Shown here piece by piece: positions 13,038 through 25,690 of a stretch of DNA of 64,000 bases; the first letter of the stretch is position 1, and each line of letters opens with the position of its first letter. The position numbers and the translations under genes were made by a program. The DNA is from Rapana venosa (taxonomy: Eukaryota; Mollusca; Gastropoda; Neogastropoda; Muricidae), in the NCBI GenBank assembly GCA_028751875.1, contig CM054140.1, positions 15,883,212 through 15,947,211 of the forward strand. The letters run 5' to 3'. The notes under the pieces were generated by a model. It was not told the origin of the DNA. It was given only the letters and a program-made list of their open reading frames with translations, and did no database searches.

Positions 13038-13040
<3 letters not shown>
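12706..13040 (-). mobile_element. SINE-B copy with tRNA-like head, near full length
   Basis: Read on the minus strand, it starts at about 13040 with GGTAGCCTGGTGGTTAGAGC (A box) and GGTTCGAATCCCG (B box). The body includes TCGGATGAGAGTATAAGCCG and TTTCGAAAGAGTAGGC, and the end is TTATACCATTATCCTCGA. Other copies share the body. A second TTATCCTCGA-type end follows at 12631-12644, suggesting a duplicated tail. A long (GA)n tract (13040-13092) abuts the head. Confidence 0.8.

Positions 13041-13092
<52 letters not shown>
13040..13092. repeat. (GA)n microsatellite
   Basis: Pure GA array abutting the 5' end of the minus-strand SINE-B copy. Confidence 0.97.
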
Positions 13093-13094
<2 letters not shown>

Positions 13095-13480
13095 CCCACC
13101 CCCTCCTCCCTCCCACCCAATTCCCCCCTTCCAAATCCCCACCCCCTGGAAGCTCAATCCCGGGGCTTAGACCACAAGCTCCCCTAACGTTATTCAGGCG
13201 TCATCGGCCACTGAGGGAGTTTGGCCAAAAGCCTTGTAGGGTGGGTGGGTCGTTCAGGGGAAGTTTGCCTTGGTCATTCTGACTCTATGGGCTACAGACA
13301 GATACAGAGAGAGAGAGAGAAGGTCCCCCCTTCTCTCTCTGTCTCTCTGTCTCTCTCTGTCTCTCTCTCTCTCTCTCCCCCGAGAAGGTTTTGACAAGAG
13401 TCGTGCCGGCTGTGAATGAGGCTACGATTAGCCCTGGAGCTTAAGCATTGTGTGGGAAACCGGAGGCTGGCGAAAATCAT

Positions 13481-13522
<42 letters not shown>

Positions 13523-14329
13523 GGATGAGAGGAGGAGGAGAGGGGGGAGAGAGAGGGAGAGGGGGGGGGGGGGGGATGCTACTGGGAGGGCAAGAGCTGG
13601 CTTCGTTCTGGGATGAAACGGATTTCGGCACGAACCTTGAACAAACACATTTTCATTTCAGTTTGAGTGAGAGGGAGGGAGGGAGAGAGACTCACAGAGA
13701 TTACAGTTTAGAGAAACATTTAATTTCCGTTTCAGCCAAGAGAGAGACAGAGACAAGAAAGACAGAGACGAAGACAGAGAGAATGAACGGGTGAATGAAT
13801 TGATGGATGAATGAATGATCGTCTTTAATTAGCACATTTCATGTCAGTTTCAAAGAGAGAGAAAGAAAGAGAGAGAGACATACTCAGAGAAACAGAGGCC
13901 TTATTTTGTTATTATTATTATTATTATTGATTTTGGCAACAAAATAACACGATGTCACAAGCAAACCCATATCCAGGAATAGTCATGTTGACCACTACAA
14001 AATAATGTCAACCCGTCCCCGGGTTTTTTTTTGTAATTGTTTTGTTTCGATTTTCTTCTTCTTTTTCTTTTCCTTCTCCATCTCCCGATCGTTCAAATCC
14101 AAAACGGAGCAATCCCCAACATTCCATGGCTGTGATCTGTTCTTGTTCCACACAACAACAACAAAGTTACAAGAGGCTTGAGATGAGGGATTAAAAGAAT
14201 AACCAGGAGAGAACAATCAGAGGGATTGTATGGGGGTAGGGTGGGGTGGAGCAGTGTGGGGTGGGAGGTAAAAGGGTCAGTGCCGACCCTTCATCCCCTC
14301 CCCTCTAGACAAGACAGTGGAGAGATTTA

Positions 14330-14365
14330 TGCTGCTGCTGCTTCTGCTGCTGCTGCTGCTGCTGC
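14330..14365. repeat. (CTG)n trinucleotide tract
   Basis: Eleven CTG-type triplets with one CTT interruption lie in a GC-rich surrounding (14230-14700). In the three forward frames it would read Leu, Ala or Cys runs, and Gln on the minus strand. No exon boundaries of EYA type are seen around it. Confidence 0.85.
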
Positions 14366-14469
14366 AGCCGTCCACAATCGTGCCTTATCCTTTCCCGATC
14401 AGCTCTAACCCCACCACCACCCCACCCATCCTTCCAATCACCCTCTCTCCCCCTCCTTCCCCCTCCCGG

Positions 14470-14600
14470 CTGCACGTGCCCGCATGTTGTACACTGAGGG
14501 GGGGCTTTATCTCGCCCGGCGCGCTCTTTGTCCCAAGCCCTCAGCGTCATTTGACGATTAGGACCCGCCATGCCACGGCCTTGGTGACCTCCCCCCCCAC
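14470..14600. promoter_or_regulatory. GC-rich non-repetitive island
   Basis: It contains CACGTG (E-box, near 14473) and agcgtcatttgacgattagg, a short imperfect inverted repeat (CGTCATTTGACG). It could be regulatory or a 5' untranslated region; no exon is supported. Confidence 0.25.
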
Positions 14601-15212
14601 CCCCGCCCCACCCCACCTCACCCCCGCGCCCCTGCCCGCCCTCCCTTGCGGACTTTCTGTGCTTGTTGGGGTGGGGGGGTAGGGGGTTTGGGGGGGGGGT
14701 GTGGTTGAAAAGGAGGAGGGAGGAAGGAGGCAGCAGGAGCTGTCCTGGCCAGACCTCTGGTGTGTGTGTGCCTATCGCTTCGTCTCTCAGACGGTCTATG
14801 AGTGTGAGGCAGCGGCTTCCTTCAGACCTCGTGTGTGTGTGTGGTGTGTGTCTCTCTCTCGCTCTCTTTGTTGTCTCTCTCTCAGACCTCGTGTGTGTGT
14901 TCTCTCTCTCTCTCTCTCTCCTCCCTCTTCCCTCCCTCTCTCTCTCTCTCTCCTGTCCTCCCTTCAGACCCCTCGGGTCCTCCTCTTCTCTACTCCTCTA
15001 CTCCTCCTCCACCTCCTCTTCCCTTCTCTCGTCCCAAGGGAGGACCATCACCAGGATGGATTGGGAGGTGCGTTAACTTTGTGCCTTGCTCCATCCCGTC
15101 TGTGTGTCTGTCTGTTAGTAGAAAGGTGAGAGAGAGAGAGCACTGGACTTTTTTTTTTTAATTGTACTTCGGCCTTGGGCTAAGACAGCGCATATAACTC
15201 AACATGCATGCA

Positions 15213-15246
<34 letters not shown>

Positions 15247-15380
15247 CTGAGGACTACTTTCACTTTTAAGAGAATCCTGGACTGACGAGTCAACAAAACA
15301 TAAGGCTATGTACTTGAAGGAAGAAGGCGAAGAGGATACTGTTAGGATAGAGAAAGAACAGATAGTTGTGAAGTATGCTG

Positions 15381-15381
<1 letters not shown>

Positions 15382-15444
<63 letters not shown>
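15382..15444. repeat. (GA)n microsatellite
   Basis: Pure GA array of about 62 bp. Confidence 0.97.
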
Positions 15445-15446
<2 letters not shown>

Positions 15447-17329
15447 TGGAACTGGCTGGGACTCGAATATTTATTGAGAGTAAAATTTAATGGATAAGAA
15501 CAGGGCTTCTTTACACCATGCTCCACACACACACACACAAAAAACAACAACACACACAACACACAACAACACAACACAACACAACACACACGCACACACA
15601 CACACACACACACACATAATAATAAAAAAACAGAAAAAAAAGTCAAAAAAATACATCACGACCACACACACACACGCGCGCGCACACACACAATTATGTA
15701 TAGAGAGGAGAGAGAGAGAGAGAAGTGAGAGAGAGAGAGAGAGAGAGAGAATGTGCCCCCTGTAACATTGCTTGTGGGCTAGTTGCTGAGTTGCCCCGCT
15801 GTAGATCATTTTGTTTGTGTAGCTGTAACCTTGGCAGAAGTAGATGTCAAGTTAATTCGTTAATTACAGGCCATGCCCACCTTTATACATCAAATGACAG
15901 TGATTCCTTTAAGTAACAACATCAAACCAAGTTATCTGTCACTCACACATTACACATACTATTAAGGAAGGACTCCTGTATCGGTGCTACCGGAGTGTTA
16001 CATTGTGGCTGTTTAGGCAGTATGGAAGTTTCTGTTGATTCTCCTGTCCTGGCAGCCTTTCTTTCTCTACTGCCTTCAAATCCATTGGAGGTTATTGGGA
16101 CAGCTTACTGATACAGTTGTTCATGCTTCATTTATGTCGGTTGTGTGCTGAAGCCTGGATCTCAGCAGAGGGCTTCCTTTGTCCATTCTGGAGTGTCCGG
16201 CGGGAATTTGTGGCAGGAATTTGTGGCGCGCGCGTGTGTGTGTATGAATTTAGGGAACTCCTGTATGCCTTGTTGATGCAAAATTTACTTTGTCGAGTTC
16301 CAGTAGAGATTTCCAAGTTTAGGGACAGACCTGCATGCCTGGATTCAGACTTTTTACAAAGCAACCTTGTTTGTGTGAGGTCTGCTAAGGTTCCTCACTG
16401 TCGTGTTCAAGCCAACACCGATCTCGAAGACCATCACGTGATGATGGCTGTGGAGTTTGCCAAGAGCAGAGTTGTTCCATGATGATGATGTGATGTCACC
16501 CCAGTTGACTTTTAGTGGACGTCCCCCCCTAATGTAAACCATTCTCGGGGAGCTGGTGGGTGGGGGGTGCGGGGGACAGGCAGGCAAGGCAGCCAAGCCA
16601 GCCAGGCCAGGCTGTTTATAGCTTCATTTTGTGAATGCATTGATGGTGATGGACATGCGTGTCATAAATACTCCCAGCGGCGGCTGGCTGCTGGCAGTTG
16701 TGAGCGATGTGCGGTCATGGACTGCTGGCTCTGTCCTCTGCTGGACAGCACACGCCGCTAGGTGGTGGTGGTGGTGGTTGTTGGTTTTTCTGTAGAGCTG
16801 GAAACAATCGCCTTTAATGGCCACGCTTGTCAGTCAGCCCTTCTGCTATGGCGGCTGCCCCTTGTCATTCTCTGGGTTCGACGTTTTTGTTTTGTTTGTT
16901 TTTGTTGGGGTTTTTTTGTTTTTTAGAATTGTGGTGGTTGTTTTTGTTGTTGTTGCCTTGAAATTTGGTCGTGAAGCGCCATGATGGCTTTTGTCTCTGA
17001 ACAGATAGCCCCCCCTCCCCCCCCCCCCCCCATTCACCCCCAACAAGCATACTAAGACAGGCGTTACGTGAAACTAGTTAGGCTAGCAGTGTGTGATTGA
17101 AATGGATGCCATGAAGCGAGAAATGGCAAAGTGACGGGGATTTGTGTGTGTGTGTGTGTTGTTGTCATTTTCCCACAGTATTGTCGTCATCGGTGATTAT
17201 TGTCCTTGTGTGGTGTTGTCAGCTCCATTGTGGACAGACAGGCCAGTCACTGACGTTAGGGGGATTTGTGAGTGATAGGACAGGGAGGAGGATGCTGGAG
17301 GACAGAGAGAGAGAGAGAGAGGAGGAGAG

Positions 17330-17366
<37 letters not shown>

Positions 17367-18032
17367 AGAGAGAGAGCGCGAGAGAGAGCGAGTAGTAGGT
17401 GACAATGGTTGTGTTGAACAGGGTTGTCTGCCGGCCTGCCATTGTTGTCACAAGGATTTTTGTTGGTTGTTGTTGTTGAGGGATTTCTTGTTAGGTGTGT
17501 GTGTTGGGGGGGGGGGGGGGGGGGGGGGAGGGGAGGGTTGTAATTCTCGCAGGATTGCACAAAACTGGAATTTGATACCAGGACTAGCCAGCGAATGTTT
17601 GTGTCATGTGAGGTTAGATAATTGAATGTACTTTATTGAATGAAAAAAAGAAAGAAAAAGAAATCTGAAATGTCAGTGGGTGAACCGTTAATGTGAATGC
17701 ACTAGTCAGGGCTATGTAGAGCAATCTAAAATTGCATCTGTTTCATAATGCCGCCTGACAATGGAAAAACCCACCCGAATAAAAAATCATTTTAAAGCAA
17801 CCACGTATTGAAAATTAGGAAGCAGGTTCACTCTAAGCATCAAAAACTATGCAGACTGGGTATTGGTTTAAATGGAGGGTTATTCTTTAAACAGCGCGGA
17901 ACAAAAAACTATAACATGACCAACATAATCAGCATAGCAACAACAGGTAGTACCTTATAGTTATTGTATTTAAATACAACATCAACATTCACATGGCGGC
18001 TAATGATCACTATAACAACCCAAAGAAGAAGA

Positions 18033-18705
18033 CGAGGACTGGGCATTGAAGAAGACGGGACTGGGCATTTAAGAAGACAGGACTGGGCATTTAAGAAGAC
18101 TGGACTGGGTATTGAAGAAGACAGGACTGGGCATTTAAAGAGACAGGACTGGCATTTAAGAAGACAGGACTGGGCATTTAAGAAGACAGGACTGGGCATT
18201 TAAAGAGACAGGACTGGGCATTTAAATAGACAGGACTGGGCATTGAAGAAGACTGGACTGGGCATTGAAGAAGACTGGACTGGGCATTGAAGAAGACGGG
18301 ACTGGGCATTGAAGAAGACAGGACTGGGCATTTAAAGAGACAGGACTGGGCATTTAAGAAGACAGGAATGGGCATTTAAGAAGACGACTGGGCATTTAAA
18401 GAGACAGGACTTGGCATTTAAGAAGACAGGACTGGGCATTTAAAGAGACAGGACTGGGCATTGAAGAAGACAGGACTGGGCATTTTAGAAGACAGGACTG
18501 GGCATTTAAAGAGACAGGACTGGGCATTGAAGAAGACAGGGCTGGGCATTGAAGAAGACAGGACTGGGCATTGAAGAAGTCTGGGCATTGAAGAAGACAA
18601 GACTGGGCATTGAAGAAGACTGGACTGGGCATTTAAAGAGACAGGGCTGGGCATTGAAGAAGACGGGACTGGGCATTTAAGAAGTTGGGACTGGGCATTT
18701 AATGG
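18033..18705. repeat. 22-bp minisatellite, about 30 copies
   Basis: The core unit is actgggcatttaagaagaca plus gg. Interspersed variants have ttgaagaaga or tttaaagaga in the middle and occasional 1-2 bp deletions (near 18148, 18385, 18579). The array has two unit classes mixed in short runs, an evolved pattern rather than a simple expansion. Open frames across it on both strands reflect the periodicity. Confidence 0.95.
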
Positions 18706-19432
18706 ACATAGACGTAGGATTCTGTATGCGCCAATGTTAACCGTGCATCGAGGTAAATAAAGAAGCATAAACCTAATGAACAAGTTTTATTGACTATAAG
18801 AAAATCGAAAATAGTGCCTGCATGTTTTGAGTTCGTCTATAAGCTGTATGTATAGGCGTCATAGTCAAGATGGCCGAGTATCAGGTAGGCTTGTTGAAAC
18901 TAAATTGTGACGGATAGGCGCTAAGAGATTACAGAAGACAGCCAAAATCATTACCATATTTTTTCGTGAAAAGTTTCCTAGCCTATTGGGGCTCGTCAAT
19001 CATTCCTATCTGCCATCGCTGTTGCTGTAAGGGAAGGGAAGAGAAGGGGGGATGACAGACAGGCAGTGTGTTGATCAGAGACTGGGGGAAGATGACAAGC
19101 CTCTTAGAGCTGCTGGCTATGACACGGGATAGGCTTTGTGTTGTGTGGAGAAGCTTTTTTCTGTTAAGGGACAGACAGGGTCTTTCGCCTCGCTCGCTCT
19201 CTCTCTCACACCTGAAACAGGAGAGGGGTTTGGCTGGGGGATGATGAGGTAGTGAAGGACACTCCAGTCCTGAGGCTTATCTCACTCAACAGAATCCGTC
19301 TACTTTTTCTATTAATTCTACTTTCATTTTTTCCCCTACCTCCTTTTACCTCATCTTTCTCTTCCTCCTTTTCTTCCTCTACGTCATCGTTTTTTTCTTC
19401 TTCCTTCTATTTCGTCTTCTTCTACTCCGTCT

Positions 19433-19481
19433 TCTTCTTCTTCTTCTTCTTCTTCTTCTTCTACTACTACTGCTACTGCTG

Positions 19482-19523
<42 letters not shown>

Positions 19524-19532
19524 TTTTCTCAT
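19433..19532. repeat. (TTC)n-(TAC)n trinucleotide tract
   Basis: About ten TTC/CTT triplets pass into about twenty TAC/ACT triplets with a few TGC variants, ending in a T run. In one frame it reads poly-Phe then poly-Tyr, which is not plausible coding. Confidence 0.9.
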
Positions 19533-21239
19533 CCTCCTCGTCTTCTTTCCATCAGACTTGGTTGACTGCACGGGTGACGTGGTCAGGTCAGGTCAGGGGA
19601 AGTGGCATGGCATGGCACGACTGTGACATGTGGTGGAGAGTGTGGTGGAGGAAGACAAGCGGGTTTATTAGTGGTCTTGTCTTGAGGAACCTAAGCGGAC
19701 GTGAAGGAGGACCCCTAGTCGTGGGAGGCTGGTGGGTGGGTGGGCCAGCTGCCTGTCAGAGGCCGCCAGCCTGCTGTGATGAAGCCTTCAGCTGCACGAC
19801 ATGGCTGGAGGCAGCTTAGCTGCCCTGACAGCAGTTGGCATAGCTTGGCGCTGCTAGCTGCCCTCCTTGACAGCAGTGGTGGTGTGTCCCCGTAGTGAAA
19901 AGACCTCATGTCCATCAGGCGAAAGGCGTGTTCGTTTTAATTAATGAACGAAGCAGAAGAGGCTACTAGCCTGACGATGAAGCAAGCTTGCCTTGTGACT
20001 GTCTGCTTTAACCTGGGGGCTGGGGACGGGCGGTGGGTTGTTCGCTATGATTCTGTTGCTTGGCGTGTTTAGTATTGTTATTATTATTATCGTCAGTTAC
20101 TGCTGTGTAGTGTGTTCTTGGCAAAATATCGGACTCGTTCTAAACTGAGGGTATAATGTCGTTTTGAAAAGAAGTTGTAAAGAAAATTATATTCTGGATG
20201 TAGGGTAGGGGGAGGGGGGAGGTAAAGCTGTGAGTGATTCCATTTGCAGGATTAGCTGTAAGCGAAAAGCTTCTAACGGCCTGTGTATGAGCTCTTTTGG
20301 AAAGTGTATTAGAATAAGGTGGTTCTGTATCGATAGTTTTGATGCTGAATTTTAAACAACTCAGACACACACACATGCGCGCGCGCGCACACATACACAC
20401 ACACAATTTAACCACCACCAACTGCTTTGCTTCTGGAACAAACAAAAATCACATAACTCAAAATGGAATAGCTTCTGAAAGAGGGTGATTTGTTAGTTTG
20501 TGTTTGGTGGTTTGTTGTTGGGGTTGTTTTGTTTTGGGGGGTGCAGACATTGGACAGATTTTTATGATGCTATGATAAGCACGTTAATCTTGTTGATAGC
20601 TATAACTGCGTTCAGTTAGAGAATTGGAAATGGGCATCTCCTGTGTGTGTGTGTAGTGTTGGTTTTTTTTAGGTTGTCCACGCATAGTATAACACAGTAT
20701 CTCCGTGTTCCTAAAGTTCACAATCCCTAAGTTGGAAATAACCGCTGGGACGTAAATACAATCACAACAACTACAATGATAATTTCCTAAAGTTTCCAAC
20801 CCCCCCCCCCCCCCCCCCCCCCCCCCCAACCTTTTTTTAAAGTTACTTTTATCGTAAAACACATTTTTCTATTTTAAAAAAATGTACATCAGCAGTCTAG
20901 ACTTGATACCAGACACTTTGTTCCTGTTGAAATTGGGCTGAAATTAATAAGAATAGATGTTTTGGAGAAAAAATAATAATAGTGTAGACTAACTACTTGG
21001 AGTGTATGTTGTATGATGATCCTGTAAGGATATAGTTAGGGCCAGAGTGACCACTGTCCACCCCGTGGTGTAGGCTGGCTGGGGTCTGATGAGGCGCTTT
21101 AAAGCGCCTGATGAGGCTGGCCTGGGTCGATGTAGCTGGCTGGGTCTGATGTGGGGCGGCTGGGCTGTGTGCTGGTGGGTTGTGTGCTGTGTGGCTGGTC
21201 TGTGTGTGTGTTGTTGGTGTGGGGTTTATGTAGCTGGTG

Positions 21240-21760
21240 GGTCTGTGTGTGTGTGGCAGTGGGTCAGTACTCGTCTATGTGGCCCAGCCTGGCTCTGCTG
21301 CCGACTGTAGTGAGCTGGGGTCAGTGACGCTGCTGTACCCGGGCAAGACATGCTTTTGTAGATGCTGGCTATAGCTGTGTGTTCGTTTGATCACGCGCGC
21401 AGTCAGGCGGCATACATGCAGCTCCATGTGCATGGCTGTCATAGGATGTTGGCCTTCGGCAAGGCTGATGAACTCATCCAGATAGTGCTGCATGTTTCTG
21501 TGTGTGTGCTGCTAGTGTGTTTGTGTGTGTGTGTTTGTTTGTTGTGTGTTTTTGTGTGTGTGTGTAGTATAGCTATGTCCTTGTGGCCCAGCCGGCTCGC
21601 ACAACACTGAAGTGTTGGGGCAGTGATCGCTGCTGTCACCCCGGGCAAGACATGCTTTTTAAATATCCTTGCCAAGCTTGTGTTCGTTTGGATCCACGCA
21701 CGCACGCACGCAAGCACGCATACATGCACGCACACATAGTGCATGCTTCCCATCACGGGC
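21240..21760. repeat. Duplicated segment, spacing about 305 bp
   Basis: 21240-21420 and 21550-21710 share, in order, a (GT)n tract, ctatgtggcccagcc versus ccttgtggcccagcc, ggcagtgatcgctgctg-like blocks, cgggcaagacatgctttt and gtgttcgtttg. Divergence is moderate, so it is an old tandem duplication. No coding potential is supported. Confidence 0.75.
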
Positions 21761-22062
21761 TTTTTGAACAACTTCCGGCAAGGGAATTAACTCCATCCAC
21801 TCAGCAGCATCTTTCCTGTTTCTGCCATATTTTTTGTTGTTGTTTTTGTTAGGGGGTTTTTGGGTGGTTTTTTTTCGTTTCTCGACTCGAGCTCCAATGT
21901 TCACGAATGTTGAGATTTTTTTGTATGCAACCCTTTTTTTTTTGGTTTTTAACCCACCATTAAGGTTGCCATTTTCCGACTTCGGGGATGTTGTCTAAAC
22001 ATGACATGTGTGCACGCGAGTTTTGGGTGTGTTTTTTTCAAAAAATAATTTTGTCATCCGTT

Positions 22063-22182
22063 CCTAGTGGCACGCAGTGGGCTTCTCTTCCGAAAGGCTG
22101 AAGTGGTTGTAATGTGTGCGCAAGATGTTCTGCTGCCTGCGTTCGCACACTGGGCCTCGGTTTATCGGTCTCACCAGAAGGG
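22063..22182 (-). mobile_element. SINE-B fragment
   Basis: Minus-strand similarity to the SINE-B body: cttccgaaaggctg, gcgcaagatgttctg, cacactgggcctcggttta and the tctcaccagaagg equivalent of the TCCGAAGG segment. It runs straight into a (GT)n array (22185-22229). Head and tail are missing. Confidence 0.65.
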
Positions 22183-22230
<48 letters not shown>

Positions 22231-22475
22231 CGCTCGCGCGTGCACACGCATACACACACGCGTGTTTCTTTTTCAGGATGTTTTGCCAGGGGGAAAATCC
22301 TTCACAAGACGGATGCAGATGATTTTTCCTTTTTCCTTTCGCTGAAATGCATGTGTTGATTGTCGAATGTGTAGCTCAGCAAACAAGCAGGCAGTGATTA
22401 ATTAAAGATGGAAAACAATTAACTATTGTCCTGGGAGACCCGAAAACGCTAAACATGATAAATTGGGGAAGTGGT

Positions 22476-22506
<31 letters not shown>

Positions 22507-22644
22507 GGGGGGCGGTTGAGTGGCGGAGAGATGAATGACTTGATTGGAAATGGGGTTGATCTGTGACGGTAGTTTTATTGCTAGAATACACACACACACC
22601 GCAACACGCACTCACGCATGAGCACGCGCGCGCACACACACACA

Positions 22645-22740
22645 AATGCTTATTCCATTATCCTCGAAATGATAAATAAAGGAACACACACACACACACA
22701 CACACACGTGTGAGTGCTTATTCCATAATCCTCGAAAAAA
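22645..22740. repeat. Two CA-linked TTATTCCATTATCCTCGA modules
   Basis: aatgcttattccattatcct and cgaaat (22645-22670), then (CA)n, then gagtgcttattccataatcc and tcgaaa (22713-22736). The same module occurs at 5217-5256, 12631-12644 and 12706-12730 (both reversed), 36980-37001 and 60246-60276. In SINE-B it is the 3' part of the body, so these are probably SINE-B tail fragments that seeded CA microsatellites. Confidence 0.75.
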
Positions 22741-22837
22741 AATAATAAATACAGGAAAAATTAAACATACACACACATTTTTTCTTTAGGATGCTGTGAT
22801 CGATGTTGTGTGTGTATGTCTCTCTCTCCTCTCTCTC

Positions 22838-22870
<33 letters not shown>

Positions 22871-23439
22871 ATTACAATGTGGATTTTTAGGATGTTGTGA
22901 TGGAGGTTGTGACCAGCCTGGCTTCAGCACGCTTTTAATCTTGCGGATAGCAAAGCAAGTGTTCAGCTAGGGGAATGGCCCTGTGCGCCATGCATCACCA
23001 GTAGGCAGGAGGGGGTTTGGTTGTTTGTGTTTTTTTGGGTTTATTTGTTGGTAGATTGGGAAGATTCGAGAGTTTTAATTAGCTTTTGACCCCTCTTGGG
23101 ACTTTGAAGATTTCAGCAAGCAAAATTAACTGTAAGGTACATATAATTTACCTGAACAAAAACATTTACAACACTGACAGAAATGTAGTCGGCCTTTTCT
23201 ATCCATTTCATGCAACTTTACTCTTGACTCTAGAAATTTGCTCACTTCTAACAACGTCTTTTTGTCAGAAGAGAATAAATGACAAAATATTAACATAGAT
23301 CTCGTATACAGCAGGTATTCGTGAGGTAAGAAGACATTCTTCCGAAGCTCAGAAAACTTTGAATATGCCATTATGAAACGAAACTCCTCGCCTTTCGTAC
23401 TCACATGTTACATTGTTTACAAAGACGATTTTCGCGTTC

Positions 23440-23760
23440 GAAGCCGTTCACTCGTCCTGTTTCAATCAGTCGGCCAATCCAATCCAATCCAATCCTGTTG
23501 TTTATAGCCCCGCCGACCACAGAGGCCATGTCAGGGCTGTCACCTCGTTAAATTTGGAATCAATGGGCAATGAATGGGGGGGAGAAAGAGAAAACACGCG
23601 GCCTTTTGTGTAGTGACAGTGGAAAGGGGGGATGATGATGCGGTCTCTGTCACTCTGTCCCCATGCTGTGCATGTGATTCAGTGTCAGCTGAGGCCCGCG
23701 CCACATCAGCCAGCCTGCACTGACAGCCGCTGTCACCTTGACATGACACGCTAATTCAGG
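23440..23760. promoter_or_regulatory. Candidate element with (CCAAT)4 and TGACAG cluster
   Basis: Four tandem CCAAT units (23474-23493), then several TGACAG/CTGTCA motifs, the MEIS/TGIF-type core (near 23528, 23536, 23721, 23730, 23739). GC-rich and not part of any repeat recognised here. Confidence 0.3.
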
Positions 23761-25067
23761 AACTACTAATTCAGGAATCTTCGTCTGAAATAGCCTTCAT
23801 CTAGCCTATCACCCTTGCCATTTTTTCCTTTTAAAAAATTAGGATTTTGAACAAATAATTTGGGATGTGATTATCTCTATCTGCCGTATCTGAATGAAAA
23901 GCAAATAGTACGTAGTATACTCTCTGTTGATTGGAATTGGAACTATTTTTTATGTTAATAGTTCTGATCATGCCTCAGTGTGAACTCGTTCAACAGCCTG
24001 AATCGTATGGATCTTATGCCAAAGGTTGTGTTTTTCACATGATTTTTAACAGAGATTCAGAAGCACGCATTATTATCTTTGATATGTGTGTGTTGTTGTT
24101 GTTGTTATTGCTGGGAAGTTTGTTGCTTTTGTTATTGCTGGGAACTTTATTCTTCTGGTAATATAAATTCATGTTAAACTCGGATTGCTGATCTACCTGT
24201 CTCCGTCGCCGCTGTCGACGGTAGGAGCTCCAACGCAGTGCCACCAGGGTTTGCCATCTTTTTCTGCTGGAAGAAAAAAAAAATGACAGGCAGTCACGTG
24301 TTTGTGTTATGGATGACGTGGAGGTTCAGGGAACCTCCCCCCCCCCTCACTCACACTCACACCACCCCTGAGATCTCAGGTTTTCTTGTGCTTTATGAAA
24401 CGAACTTTTATTCCATACTTTCGAGAAAACCCAAGGTTCCTTTTCCATATCTGTAATCTAGTGGGAAAAACAACAAAATATTGTCTATAGATCTTTGAGA
24501 TTGGATAGTTTACAAAGATCCACTACGGTTTAGAAACAAAAATGTTAGGGCGCTTAACAGGAAGGAAAAAACTTTTGGAAATGGAGTTACTCTGTGTGTG
24601 TGTGTGTGCGCGCGCGCACGCGGGCGGGTGCGAACTTGCATGTTTCAGGATCTTTAGAGAGGAAAAATCCTTGAGGAGATGGTTGGATGCATTAACGTTT
24701 TTCCTCCTCCTCCTCCTTTGTGCTAAATAAAGTAAAGGATGGGAGACCGGTGTCCTGGGGGAGAGGCCCGGCAAGGGTTAGGTGTGGTTGGTGGTTAGGA
24801 GGATAAAGAGGATGGATGAATCACAAACACATGTTTTGCGATAAGAAACAAACATTAACAAAAAACCGACACTTGTATCAGTGATGCCATCTGTCAACAG
24901 ATGTTTCTTTTGTTCATGTTCACAGCTATCGGAAAGGAACTGTGTAATCGTCGGTCATCGGCTTTCTGTGCAGAGACCAAAAAAAAAAGAAGAAAAAAGA
25001 GAATGGTATACTCGTGAGGCGTTTCTCTGTCTCTCTCTCTCGCTCACTCTCCCTCACACACACACAC

Positions 25068-25070
<3 letters not shown>

Positions 25071-25145
<75 letters not shown>
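25071..25145. repeat. (CT)n-(CA)n compound microsatellite
   Basis: About 54 bp of CT followed by about 22 bp of CA; a shorter CA tract precedes it. Confidence 0.97.
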
Positions 25146-25404
25146 GTCTTTGAAGTTCCCCCGTTCAGAGTATGTAGTTTATTCCTTAAAAATACTACAA
25201 CCCACCCTGTGCAGTTAGATTGTCATTGTTTATAGTTTTCACAGAGGGGAGTGCCATTACTATTTAGGAAAAAATCGCTCTTTATTTATACAAGGCAGAC
25301 AAAATACAAAGTACTTGGTGTACTTAGTGAGAGCTGCTGTTATGACTCGTGATTTGTGACTATCGTGTATACTCAATTTTCCTTTCAGTAAGGGGTGTAG
25401 CGTT

Positions 25405-25409
<5 letters not shown>

Positions 25410-25466
<57 letters not shown>
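25410..25466. repeat. (AT)n microsatellite
   Basis: About 57 bp of pure AT, self-complementary. Confidence 0.98.
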
Positions 25467-25469
<3 letters not shown>

Positions 25470-25632
25470 ATACCGATCCCGTTCGCTCTCATTAGTCTGT
25501 TCTTACACATTAAGTTCCTGGCGGCGCTGATTTCCAGGCTTCTAATAGCTGAAGCAGACCACTGCAAGTCAGATATTCCTCTGTCATGTCAGATATTCCT
25601 CTCTCTCTCAAGTCAATACTCCTCTCACAAGT

Positions 25633-25633
25633 C

Positions 25634-25686
<53 letters not shown>
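25633..25686. repeat. (CT)n microsatellite
   Basis: CT array embedded in short repeats of caagtcag/gtcagatattcctct (25565-25695), which occur four to five times on both sides. Confidence 0.95.

Positions 25687-25690
<4 letters not shown>

Larger units (their letters stand above)
13093..18032. other. No gene seen: mixed unique and simple-repeat DNA
   Basis: GA, CT, GT and CA arrays, a CTG tract and GC-rich segments around 14230-14700. The 121-codon frame at 16117-16482 is non-repetitive but has no recognised domain or splice context. Confidence 0.6.

Noticed and set aside
12960..13040. tRNA gene on the - strand
   Set aside because: It is the head of a SINE-B copy whose body recurs elsewhere. 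No independent tRNA ends are seen.
13605..13640. Possible EYA motif I exon (reads FWDETDFG)
   Set aside because: It lacks the DLD of the catalytic motif, the following hydrophobic segment and a suitable donor. The match is a chance WDET string.
15290..15809. Overlapping frames of over 100 codons on both strands
   Set aside because: They are translations of GA, CA and CT arrays.
18033..18705. CRISPR-like array
   Set aside because: The units are contiguous 22-bp tandem repeats without unique spacers, and the window is eukaryotic.
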